DNA of 9,613 nucleotides from Caryophanales bacterium UBA782. Lineage in GTDB: Bacteria > Bacillota_I > Bacilli_A > RFN20 > CAG-826. The DNA lies in assembly GCA_002296455.1 (NCBI GenBank), contig DBJG01000077.1:1-9613 (forward strand), given 5' to 3'. The translations under genes were made by a program, and so were the position numbers. The stretch's first letter is position 1; every line of letters starts with the position of its first letter. A model generated the notes under the pieces. That model was given only the letters and a program-made list of their open reading frames with translations. It did no database searches and was not told where the DNA came from. This document shows, piece by piece, positions 1-7,481 of this stretch.

Positions 1-601
1 AGATATTATTATTGTCGATTCGGTTGCGGCCCTTGTTCCACAGGCTGAATTAGACGGTGTGATGAGCGATAACCAAGTGGGGTTACAAGCACGTCTTATG
101 TCAAAAGCGATGCGAAAACTCGCTGGTGTCCTTGATAAGACGGGCTGTCTAGTTATTTTCATCAATCAGATTCGTGAAAAAGTCGGCGTGATGTATGGGA
201 ACCCAGAAACCACAACGGGTGGAAGAGCCCTCAAATTCTACGCGACGATTCGCCTTGATATTCGTAGAGCGGATGCGATTAAAAACGGGAAGGATATTGT
301 GGGCAATACGGTAAAAGTGAAAGTCGTCAAAAACAAAGTCGCCCCGCCATTTAAGTCCTGCGTCATCGAGATGATATATGGGCAAGGTTTTACACGCGAA
401 GGCGAAATTTTGGAACTTGGCACCCAACTTGGCGTTTTCCAAAAAACAGGCAGCTGGTTTATTTATAACGGTGAGAAAATCGGAAACGGAAAAGACGCGG
501 CGTCTTCTTATTTAAAAGAACATCCAGAAATCACAGATGTTCTTGATACACAAATTCGTGAAAAATTGAAAAAAGGCGAAGTTCCTAACACGGAAGATTA
601 A
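1..601 (+). CDS. recA: Recombinase RecA, C-terminal part (5' end outside window)
   Basis: RecA is the DNA-dependent ATPase that forms filaments on single-stranded DNA, drives strand exchange and triggers LexA cleavage. The reading frame is already open at position 2, so the GTG at 59 is an internal valine and not a start. About 199 codons remain and roughly the first 145 residues are missing, including Walker A. Visible are the Walker B strand ([13 protein letters not shown]), the L1 loop region, the [12 protein letters not shown] segment and the L2 hallmark [27 protein letters not shown] and the [16 protein letters not shown] region follow, then a short charged tail ending NTED. The L1 stretch reads [13 protein letters not shown] rather than the usual AEIEGEMGDSHVG, a mild oddity. 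An intrinsic terminator follows directly, so recA ends its own transcript. Identity is certain from the L2 motif. Confidence 0.97.
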   Translation, partial: DIIIVDSVAALVPQAELDGVMSDNQVGLQARLMSKAMRKLAGVLDKTGCLVIFINQIREKVGVMYGNPETTTGGRALKFYATIRLDIRRADAIKNGKDIVGNTVKVKVVKNKVAPPFKSCVIEMIYGQGFTREGEILELGTQLGVFQKTGSWFIYNGEKIGNGKDAASSYLKEHPEITDVLDTQIREKLKKGEVPNTED

Positions 602-607
602 TCCCTT

Positions 608-643
608 AGGCCATGGCAAAACAAAACCATGGCCTTTCTTTTT
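608..643 (+). terminator. Intrinsic terminator after recA
   Basis: A perfect 9-bp stem AGGCCATGG (608-616) pairs with CCATGGCCT (627-635) around a 10-nt A-rich loop. The stem runs straight into the T-rich tract TTTCTTTTT. It begins 6 nt after the recA stop codon. This is a canonical rho-independent terminator that separates recA from the rny cluster. Confidence 0.92.
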
Positions 644-681
644 CGATTCTTTTATGAATTTATAGCCACATCGCCGTTATC

Positions 682-709
682 TTGATAGAATAATTCCGTA
701 CCTTATAAG
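682..709 (+). promoter_or_regulatory. Putative sigma-A-type promoter for the rny operon
   Basis: TTGATA (682-687) matches the -35 consensus TTGACA at 5 of 6 positions. TATAAG (704-709) matches the -10 consensus TATAAT at 5 of 6, with a 16-bp spacer. It lies downstream of the recA terminator and about 110 nt upstream of the rny start, which would give a 5' leader of roughly 110 nt. The -10 sits inside the 698-713 palindrome. No better promoter was seen in the gap, but the call rests on consensus matching only. Confidence 0.45.
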
Positions 710-713
710 GTAC
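698..713. repeat. Perfect 16-bp palindrome overlapping the putative -10
   Basis: GTACCTTATAAGGTAC is identical to its own reverse complement over all 16 bases. Having no loop, it looks more like a binding site for a dimeric regulator than a hairpin. It covers the proposed -10 hexamer of the rny-operon promoter, where a bound protein would block RNA polymerase. The regulator is unknown. A chance palindrome or an RNA-level structure remains possible. Confidence 0.5.
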
Positions 714-825
714 TCACACCATAGATTGGTTGTTGATTGTCTTATCGGCCCAGGCCGTAGCATACAAAAACATATTACCTTTATTTTGGAGCGAGTCCCT
801 ATTTGGACATATTTAGGAGAATTTT

Positions 826-2427
826 ATGTTTGTCGATTTTATTGTATTTGCGGAGGCAAATGGCATGCAGTGGTGGGCATGGCTCATCATTTCCGTTTGC
901 TGCGCATTCATTGGAGCTGGGGTGGTTATTCTTCTTCATCACATCCTGCCGAGATTTAAAAAGAAGAGCGCGGAGGCACAGGCAAAGCAAATCCTTCGCG
1001 ATGCCGAAATTAAGGCGGAAAGAATCGCAAAAAACGCTGAACTTGATGCAAAACAAACCATTTTTGAAGCGAAGCAACAAGCGCAGCAAGACATACGCGA
1101 AATGAAGTCAGAGACGCTTGCCGAACAAGCCAAACTCGACGCGCGGGAAGAATCTATCAATCGTCGTGATAATCAGTTGATTCAAAAAGAAACCGAACTT
1201 GATAACCGTAACGAGCTTCTCACGAAGAAAATGGCGGATTGTGACAAAAAGATGGCCGAATATGACGAAAGAATCGATTCAATCATCAAAGAGCTCGAAA
1301 AAGTGTCAGGCATGTCCACCAAAGAAGCGCATGATGAAATCATGGCTCGTGTGGAAAGCAAGATGAGCAGCGAAATCGCTGCCTACATCAAAAACCAAGA
1401 AGACGAAGCGAAAGAAACCGCTCAACAAAAGAGTGCTGAGCTCCTTTCTTTAGCCTGCGCAAAATATGCACAAGAAGTCACAACGGAAAGAACCGTATCC
1501 GTTGTTTCTTTGCCTAACGACGATATGAAAGGAAGAATTATTGGCCGCGAAGGAAGAAACATTCGAATCATCGAACAAACACTTGGTGTTGATATCGTCA
1601 TCGATGATACCCCAGAAGTAATTGCCGTTTCTTGCTTTGATCCGATTCGTCGCGAAATCGCAAAACGCACGTTAGAATTCCTTGTCAAAGATGGGAGAAT
1701 CCAACCAGGTCGTATTGAAGAGGTCGCCGCGCGATGCAAACGCGACCTTGAAGCGGAAACACAAAAAGCGGGGGAAGAAGCAGCCTTCCGTTTGGGACTT
1801 CCGAAAATCAACCGCGAATTGCTTGGCTATTTGGGGAAACTTAAATATCGCACCTCTTATGGGCAAAATGGTTTGGATCATTCCATTGAAGTTGCTTATT
1901 TATGCGGCATTATGGCTGCCGAGTTAGGACAAAACCAACTTCTTGCGCGCCGCGCTGGACTTCTTCACGATATCGGAAAAGCCGTTGATTTTGAACAAGA
2001 GGGGAGCCATGTCCAACTTGGTGTGCAACTCGCGAAAAAATATGGTGAACCTGAAGTGGTAATCAATTCCATCGCTTCGCACCATGGCGATGTGGAGGCC
2101 ACAAGTATCATCGCTCATCTTGTCGCTGCAGCCGACACCTTGAGTGCTGCGCGTCCTGGCGCAAGAAGCGAAACGCTTGAAACCTATGTGAAGCGTGTTG
2201 AACAGCTCGAAACCATCGCCAAATCCTTCGATGGTGTGCAACAGGCGTTTGCAATGCAAGCGGGCCGCGAAGTCCGTGTCATGGTCATGCCTGAAAAGGT
2301 TGATGATGCGATGGCGACGAAAATGGCGATGGAAATCCGCGAGAAAATCGAGAATGAGGCTGTGTATCCTGGCACGGTTAAAGTGAGCGTTATTCGCGAA
2401 TACAAAGCCATCGAAACCGCGAAATAA
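826..2427 (+). CDS. rny: Ribonuclease Y (membrane-anchored endoribonuclease)
   Basis: RNase Y is the membrane-anchored endonuclease that starts decay and processing of many mRNAs in Firmicutes. The 533 residues show the full family architecture; the B. subtilis enzyme has about 520. One N-terminal membrane helix lies at about 18-42. A long charged, Ala/Glu/Lys/Gln-rich coiled coil spans about 45-215. A KH domain follows with GxxG at 240-243 (IIGREGRN). The HD phosphohydrolase domain has H352 and the catalytic pair H381-D382 (LLHDIGKA), then a C-terminal RNase Y domain. The ATG at 826 is chosen because AGGAGA (815-820) lies 5 nt upstream and the membrane helix follows at normal distance. It is the first gene of the cluster, and ymdB starts 1 nt after its stop. 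No defect is visible. Confidence 0.97.
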   Translation: MFVDFIVFAEANGMQWWAWLIISVCCAFIGAGVVILLHHILPRFKKKSAEAQAKQILRDAEIKAERIAKNAELDAKQTIFEAKQQAQQDIREMKSETLAEQAKLDAREESINRRDNQLIQKETELDNRNELLTKKMADCDKKMAEYDERIDSIIKELEKVSGMSTKEAHDEIMARVESKMSSEIAAYIKNQEDEAKETAQQKSAELLSLACAKYAQEVTTERTVSVVSLPNDDMKGRIIGREGRNIRIIEQTLGVDIVIDDTPEVIAVSCFDPIRREIAKRTLEFLVKDGRIQPGRIEEVAARCKRDLEAETQKAGEEAAFRLGLPKINRELLGYLGKLKYRTSYGQNGLDHSIEVAYLCGIMAAELGQNQLLARRAGLLHDIGKAVDFEQEGSHVQLGVQLAKKYGEPEVVINSIASHHGDVEATSIIAHLVAAADTLSAARPGARSETLETYVKRVEQLETIAKSFDGVQQAFAMQAGREVRVMVMPEKVDDAMATKMAMEIREKIENEAVYPGTVKVSVIREYKAIETAK

Positions 2428-2428
2428 A

Positions 2429-3217
2429 ATGCGAGTCCTCTTCTTTGGTGACATTGTTGGAGAACTCGGGAGGTCCGCCTTAGGGCGGGCTCTTCCTATT
2501 TTAAGGCGGAAATATCGACCTGATTTCGTCATTGCCAATGGCGAAAATGTATCTCATGGAAAAGGACTTAACGAATCCCATTATCGCTATCTTGTCGATT
2601 TGGGTATCGATTGCATTACCCTAGGCAACCATTACCACGATAAAGTCGCAATTGATGACTATATCGATGATGCCGATAATCTCGTGCGGCCTCTCAACGC
2701 AAAAGGCTATACGCATGGTGTAGGAAGCGCCCTCTTTGAAGTAAATGGCGTTTTGCTCCGCGTCACCAATTTACTAGGAACTGCCTTTATGAATGAGGAC
2801 GTGGACTCACCTATCGATTCCATGGAAACACTTTTATCTCAAGAAGAAGAGTCTAGTATCCACGTTGTTGATTATCATGCGGAATCCACGAGCGAGAAAC
2901 AGATTTTCGCTTATTATTTCGATGGGCGTGTATCCGCGGTGCTTGGCACACATACACATGTGCAAACAAACGATATGCACGTTTTACCTGGTGGCACGGC
3001 TTATGGCAGTGACGTCGGAATGGTTGGGGAATTCGATTCCGTAATTGGCTTTGAGAAACAATCGGTCATTGATAAAATCGTCTTTGGCGAAAAGAAACCA
3101 TTCGATTTAGTAAAACACGGCACCGCGATTGTTTGTGGGGCGGTTCTTGACTTTGATGAAGAAACTTATGCCTGTTTGAACATTACGCCGATTTCTTTGA
3201 AGGAGGAAAATCTATGA
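2429..3217 (+). CDS. ymdB: YmdB-family metallophosphodiesterase
   Basis: YmdB proteins are binuclear-metal phosphodiesterases. In B. subtilis YmdB hydrolyses 2',3'- and 3',5'-cyclic nucleotides in vitro and affects biofilm and motility decisions. Length is 262 residues, against about 264 in B. subtilis, and it starts MRVLFFGD. The expected metal ligands are at the expected positions: D8, E39-N40 (NGEN), N67-H68 (LGNH), H150 (DYHAE), and H175 and H177 (GTHTHVQT). The GNH motif continues YHD, placing an extra histidine at 70 where relatives usually have Trp or Phe. The start is 1 nt after the rny stop with no clear Shine-Dalgarno, so translation is probably coupled to rny. The stop overlaps the miaB start as ATGA. 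Identity is strong; the physiological substrate here is unknown. Confidence 0.95.
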   Translation: MRVLFFGDIVGELGRSALGRALPILRRKYRPDFVIANGENVSHGKGLNESHYRYLVDLGIDCITLGNHYHDKVAIDDYIDDADNLVRPLNAKGYTHGVGSALFEVNGVLLRVTNLLGTAFMNEDVDSPIDSMETLLSQEEESSIHVVDYHAESTSEKQIFAYYFDGRVSAVLGTHTHVQTNDMHVLPGGTAYGSDVGMVGEFDSVIGFEKQSVIDKIVFGEKKPFDLVKHGTAIVCGAVLDFDEETYACLNITPISLKEENL

Positions 3218-4950
3218 AATGCGAATACCGTTCTCTGCCCTCGTTAAAAGCGGCAAGAAATCGTGTTGATAAGTCGAATAGAATCATTGATTCAGGTACG
3301 ATTCCTTCCACTCTTCTTCGTTTTGCGAAAGGGAAAAAGTTTTATATTCGCACGTTTGGTTGCCAAGCCAACATCCGTGACGAAGAAATCATGGCGGGGT
3401 ATCTAACTAAGGCCGGTTTTACTCGCACTCATAATCCTAAAGAAGCAGATCTCGCCATCATTAATACTTGCGCGGTGCGCGAAAATGCCGAAGACAAGGT
3501 GTATGGTGAGATTGGCTCTTTTAAAGCAAACCATACCGCCAATTCTTCTTTCATTCTTGCCGTCTGCGGTTGCATGATGCAAGAGGAGAAAGTCGCGGAG
3601 AGTCTCACGAAAACATATCCTTTCGTCTCTTTGGTCTTTGGGACTCATAACATTTCCGCCTTGCCGACACTCCTTGATGAAATCATCCGAAAAAAAGAAA
3701 GGTTGGTGGACATTGAATCCTTCCCGGGCGACATTGTGGAGGGGCTTCCATCCATCCGCTTGAACGAGGCAGAAGCCTTCGTCAATATCTCCTATGGATG
3801 CGACAAATTTTGCACTTATTGCATCGTCCCTTATACCCGCGGTAGAGAAAGAAGCCGGGCAAAAAGCGACATTATAAGAGAATGTAAGGAACTCGTGGAA
3901 GAAGGCTATAAACAAATCACTTTGTTGGGTCAAAACGTCAATAGTTACGGCTTGGATTTGAAAGATGGCACCACATTCGCTTCTCTTCTTGAAGAAGTTG
4001 CGAAACTTGGTATTCCCCGTCTCCGTTTCCTTACTTCCTACCCATCTCAATTCACAGACGACACGATTGAGGTTATGTCTCGCTACGACAACATCATGAA
4101 ATGGCTTCACTTCCCTGTGCAAAGTGGAAGCAGTTCTTGCTTAAAGCGTATGGGAAGGCGCTATAGCAGAGATGAATATCTGGCAATCGTGAACAAGATT
4201 CGCACAAAAATGCCTTCCATTGCCTTAACGACGGATATCATTGTTGGCTTCCCTAATGAAACCGACGAAGAATTTGATGAGACGATTTCCTTGTGCGAAA
4301 AAGTGCAATATAGCGCGGCCTTCACATTTATTTATTCGCCAAGAAAAGGAACACCGGCGGCCATGATTAAAGACAATGTGAGCGAAGAGGCTAAGCATCA
4401 ACGTTTCGACCGCTTGAAAAAGGTCATTGAAGCATCGACTTCTTCGCATAGCGAAGCCATGGTAAATGGCGTTTATGATATTTTGGTGACAGGCCCAAGC
4501 AAAAAAGATGCGACCGTATTAAGCGGATATGCGGAAAATGGCAAACTCGTGAATTTCAAAGGCCCTGCGTATTTGTCTGGCACGATTGTGCCAGTTCGCA
4601 TCAAGGAGTCACACGCTTATAGCTTAGTTGGCGAACTCGTTGGCGATCCTCTTTTATTGAAAGCAAAAGATGTGGCGTATATCTTGTCTTGCGACCCCTT
4701 GTTAAAAGAATTTGCGCGTCTTCTTGAAGAAGCAAACACACCGGAGATTAAGACGCTTGGTGAAGAATACATCAAACGCAAAAAAGCGCTTGCCCAATCA
4801 ATTGGCGACGAAAAGAAACATGCGGTGGCGAAAAAAGAATATGAAGAAGTGGTTCACCTTATTCGTGATAATCCCGTTTTGATGAATATCGACTCTTTGA
4901 AACCGCTCGTGGAAAGCGAATTGCTCCGTATTCGAGGAATTCTTGAATGA
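3214..4950 (+). CDS. miaB: tRNA-2-methylthio-N6-dimethylallyladenosine synthase MiaB with C-terminal YlbF/YmcA-like domain
   Basis: MiaB is a radical-SAM enzyme with two [4Fe-4S] clusters that adds a methylthio group to C2 of i6A37 in tRNA. At 578 residues it is about 70 longer than B. subtilis MiaB. Order: an N-terminal extension (1-40, usual in Firmicutes); UPF0004/MTTase domain with C50 (TFGCQAN), C86 (NTCAVRENAE) and C120 (CGCMMQEE); radical-SAM CxxxCxxC at C196, C200 and C203 (YGCDKFCTYCIVPYTRGRE); GQNVNSYG, LHFPVQSGS and TTDIIVGFPNETDEEF motifs; TRAM domain about 412-476 (KLVNFKGP). Residues about 482-578 are extra, helical and charged, and resemble Com_YlbF (YlbF/YmcA), inferred from helix spacing and a pattern like DNPVL...V...LL.IRGIL. 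They lack the C-terminal cysteines that bind Fe-S in the separate YlbF/YmcA proteins. AGGAGG (3201-3206) sits 7 nt before the ATG, and the gene overlaps ymdB and miaA by 4 nt each. MiaB identity is certain; the tail assignment is probable. Confidence 0.96.
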   Translation: MKCEYRSLPSLKAARNRVDKSNRIIDSGTIPSTLLRFAKGKKFYIRTFGCQANIRDEEIMAGYLTKAGFTRTHNPKEADLAIINTCAVRENAEDKVYGEIGSFKANHTANSSFILAVCGCMMQEEKVAESLTKTYPFVSLVFGTHNISALPTLLDEIIRKKERLVDIESFPGDIVEGLPSIRLNEAEAFVNISYGCDKFCTYCIVPYTRGRERSRAKSDIIRECKELVEEGYKQITLLGQNVNSYGLDLKDGTTFASLLEEVAKLGIPRLRFLTSYPSQFTDDTIEVMSRYDNIMKWLHFPVQSGSSSCLKRMGRRYSRDEYLAIVNKIRTKMPSIALTTDIIVGFPNETDEEFDETISLCEKVQYSAAFTFIYSPRKGTPAAMIKDNVSEEAKHQRFDRLKKVIEASTSSHSEAMVNGVYDILVTGPSKKDATVLSGYAENGKLVNFKGPAYLSGTIVPVRIKESHAYSLVGELVGDPLLLKAKDVAYILSCDPLLKEFARLLEEANTPEIKTLGEEYIKRKKALAQSIGDEKKHAVAKKEYEEVVHLIRDNPVLMNIDSLKPLVESELLRIRGILE

Positions 4951-5819
4951 TCATCGTGCTCATGGGGCCAACAGGTGTCGGGAAAAGCGCTTTGGCGATT
5001 CCTCTAGCGAAAGCAATCGGTGGAGAGATTGTGAACGCCGACGCTTTCCAAGCCTATGAATATTTATCCATCGCAACTGCTGCCCCAAAAGAAGAAGATA
5101 TGCGGATAGTACCGCACCATCTTTACCATTACATTCCCCTGAGCGAAGAATATAACATTTCGCGTTACCAAAAAGATGCTAGGAATGTTATTCAGAACAT
5201 CCTTTCTCGACATAAAACGCCGATTCTCGTTGGCGGTAGTGGGTTATACATTCGGAGCGCTCTTTATGATTACGATTTGAGTGTCGATACAAGTAATATC
5301 GATCTTTCTACATTTGAACAATTGGACGATGAAACGCTTCACCATAAATTAGAAGAGCTTGACAAAGAAGAGGCGAAAAAGATTCACCCTCACAATCGGC
5401 GAAGAGTGCTTCGCGACATTGCCATTTGTTTGGCTTTAGGGCGAAGCAAAACATCTTTCCTTAAAGAACAAAGCCATGAACCAATATACCCAACGCGTTT
5501 TTTCCATCTCATATTGGGGCGGGACGCGCTTTACCCGCTCGTTGAAAAACGTGTGGAAGCGATGTTCTCGATGGGACTACTTGAAGAAACGATTCCATTG
5601 ATTGAGAAATACGGGCGGGACGCGCCGGCGTTTAAAGCAATCGGTGTTAAGGAATTATTCCCTTATCTTGATGGAAATATCAGCTTAGAAGAAGCTAAGC
5701 AAAGTATCAAAGACAACACAAGACATTATATCCGCCGTCAAGAAACGTTCTTCCTTCACCAATTTCCTCATGAAGAGGTAACCTCTTTTGACGAAATCAT
5801 GTTGAAACTAGGAAAATAG
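4947..5819 (+). CDS. miaA: tRNA dimethylallyltransferase MiaA
   Basis: MiaA transfers the dimethylallyl group from DMAPP to N6 of A37 in tRNAs reading UNN codons, making the i6A37 that MiaB then methylthiolates. The 290 residues begin with the P-loop GPTGVGKS (7-14). VPHHLYHYIP, YNISRYQKDA, LVGGSGLYIRSALYDYD, HNRRRVLRDI, AFKAIGVKEL and TRHYIRRQETFFLHQ all follow family order. The usually conserved DSMQVYRGMDIGTAKP block reads DAFQAYEYLSIATAAP, keeping D32 and Q35 but losing the serine and other residues, so this is a divergent member. Length is slightly below the typical 300-315. The ATG overlaps the miaB stop (ATGA), with GAGGAA at 4934-4939 as ribosome binding site, implying coupled synthesis of both A37-modifying enzymes. 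It ends in TAG. Confidence 0.95.
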   Translation: MIIVLMGPTGVGKSALAIPLAKAIGGEIVNADAFQAYEYLSIATAAPKEEDMRIVPHHLYHYIPLSEEYNISRYQKDARNVIQNILSRHKTPILVGGSGLYIRSALYDYDLSVDTSNIDLSTFEQLDDETLHHKLEELDKEEAKKIHPHNRRRVLRDIAICLALGRSKTSFLKEQSHEPIYPTRFFHLILGRDALYPLVEKRVEAMFSMGLLEETIPLIEKYGRDAPAFKAIGVKELFPYLDGNISLEEAKQSIKDNTRHYIRRQETFFLHQFPHEEVTSFDEIMLKLGK

Positions 5820-5864
5820 GAGAATGCCACTTATCATATCTTAAACGCAAGGGAGGAGAAAACG

Positions 5865-7481
5865 ATGTCACTTCAGAAAATCCAAGAGATTGCCACAAAG
5901 GCTGGAATCGATGAACGGTTTCTTGAGCCGTATGGTTTTTATAAGGCAAAAGTCAATCCGTCCATCAATGAAACGCTGCGAAATAAAAGCGACGGAAAAC
6001 TGATTTTGGTGACTGCGATTACCCCAACGAAAGCGGGTGAAGGAAAAACGACCGTTTCGATTTCGCTTTCCGAAGGTTTTGCTCATATTCACAAAAAAGC
6101 GATTCTTTGCTTAAGAGAGCCTGCTTTAGGCCCTGTGTTTGGCATCAAAGGTGGAGCCACGGGCGGAGGCAAGGTCACCATCGAACCTCAAGAGGATATC
6201 AATCTTCATTTTACAGGGGACATGCATGCATTAACGAGCTCTATTAATTTGATCTCTGCGATTATCGATAATTCGATTTTCCAAGGGAATCCTTTGAATA
6301 TCGATCCTTCTTCTGTCGTTTGGAAAAGGGCGATGGATATGAATGACCGCGCTTTGCGGGAAATCACCATTAGCGAGGGAGAAAAAAATGGAACGCCTCG
6401 ACAAGATGGATTTATTCTCACTGTCGCAAGCGAACTCATGGCGATTCTTTGCTTGGCTAAAAACGATGAAGATTTTTTATCTCGCTTGGAGCGTATCGTC
6501 GTCGCTTATACCTTTGATGGTAAAGTAGTCACGGTGAAAGACCTTCGCTTGACGCATGCGATTATGCGTCTTATGAAAGAGGCTTTAAAACCGAATCTTG
6601 TTCAGACTTCGGAAAATACACCCGTCTTTGTCCATGGCGGCCCGTTTGCGAATATCGCGCATGGTTGCAATAGCTTAATTGCCACAAAATTAGCCCTCAA
6701 GTTAGCGCCTATTGTGATTACGGAGGCTGGTTTTGCCGCGGATTTGGGTGCGGAGAAGTTCTTGGATATTGCTTCTCCAATCGGTGAACTTCATCCAGAT
6801 TTGTGTGTCGTTGTTGCAACAATTCGTGCACTTAAGTTACATGGTGGCGTTCCTTTTGAAGAACTCGAAAACGAAAACGTGGACGCTTTATCAAGCGGGA
6901 TGAAGAATTTAGAAGCGCATCTATCGAATCTAAAAAAATATGGATTGCCGCTCATCGTGGCCATCAATCATTTCGCCTCCGATACGGAGAAAGAAACGGA
7001 TTTTGTTAAGAATTGGTGCTCTCTCCATCATTATGAGTGCAGTTTCGTCGACTCCTATGAAAAAGGAGGGGAAGGCGCGATTGATTTGGCGGAGAAAGCG
7101 TTGTTCTCTTTAGAAAACAAAACAAGCCATTACGCACCTTTATATGATGTGTCTTTGCCTTTGAAACGCAAAATCGAAATCATTTGCAAAGAGATTTATC
7201 ACGCAGGGGGTGTCGAATATAGCGAAAAAGCAAGCGCAGCAATCGCTCGCTATGAAGAAATGGGCTTCGGAAACAGCTATATTTGCATGGCCAAAACGCC
7301 GAATTCCTTGAGTGATGATCCGAAAATCCTTGGCGCTCCATCTGGCTTCACAATTCATATCCGCGATGTCGCCTTAGCTGCTGGAAGCGGATTTGTCATT
7401 CCTTTAGCGGGCAATATTTTGACAATGCCTGGTCTTCCGAGAATTCCTGCTGCCATAAAAATGGAGGATGAGCCATGGTAA
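5865..7481 (+). CDS. fhs: Formate-tetrahydrofolate ligase
   Basis: Fhs ligates formate to tetrahydrofolate using ATP, giving 10-formyl-THF for purine synthesis and Met-tRNA formylation. The 538 residues are close to the usual 550-560. The nucleotide-binding loop TPTKAGEGKTT is at 53-63, followed by LREPALGPVFGIKGGATGGG, INLHFTGDMHA, FVHGGPFANIAHGCNS and TEAGFAADLGAEKF. The C-terminal GAPSGFTIHIRDVALAAGSG and LTMPGLPRIPAA are typical of the family. GGGAGGAG (5851-5858) is well placed 6 nt before the ATG. The gap from miaA is 45 nt with no terminator, so co-transcription with the tRNA-modification genes is likely. Its last codons overlap the next gene by 7 nt. It is a cytoplasmic enzyme and nothing in the sequence suggests damage. 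Confidence 0.97.
   Translation: MSLQKIQEIATKAGIDERFLEPYGFYKAKVNPSINETLRNKSDGKLILVTAITPTKAGEGKTTVSISLSEGFAHIHKKAILCLREPALGPVFGIKGGATGGGKVTIEPQEDINLHFTGDMHALTSSINLISAIIDNSIFQGNPLNIDPSSVVWKRAMDMNDRALREITISEGEKNGTPRQDGFILTVASELMAILCLAKNDEDFLSRLERIVVAYTFDGKVVTVKDLRLTHAIMRLMKEALKPNLVQTSENTPVFVHGGPFANIAHGCNSLIATKLALKLAPIVITEAGFAADLGAEKFLDIASPIGELHPDLCVVVATIRALKLHGGVPFEELENENVDALSSGMKNLEAHLSNLKKYGLPLIVAINHFASDTEKETDFVKNWCSLHHYECSFVDSYEKGGEGAIDLAEKALFSLENKTSHYAPLYDVSLPLKRKIEIICKEIYHAGGVEYSEKASAAIARYEEMGFGNSYICMAKTPNSLSDDPKILGAPSGFTIHIRDVALAAGSGFVIPLAGNILTMPGLPRIPAAIKMEDEPW

Noticed and set aside
59..601. GTG at 59 as the start of a 180-residue protein
   Set aside because: The frame is open upstream to the window edge and encodes the RecA Walker B strand, so this GTG is an internal valine.
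746..757. Inverted repeat CGGCC-CA-GGCCG in the rny leader
   Set aside because: The 5-bp arms with a 2-nt loop are too tight for a stable hairpin, and there is no T-tract.
1924..2538. Reverse-strand frame of 204 codons across the rny end and ymdB start
   Set aside because: It is antisense to two well-supported genes, has no ribosome binding site and contains no recognisable domain.
5516..5627. Repeated GGGCGGGACGCGC within miaA, copies about 100 nt apart
   Set aside because: Both copies encode a GRDA tetrapeptide within normal MiaA sequence; the match looks like chance plus shared codons.
5824..5844. Six-codon frame MPLIIS between miaA and fhs
   Set aside because: The AGGAG in front is only 1 nt from its ATG and the peptide is trivially short, so a leader peptide is not supported.
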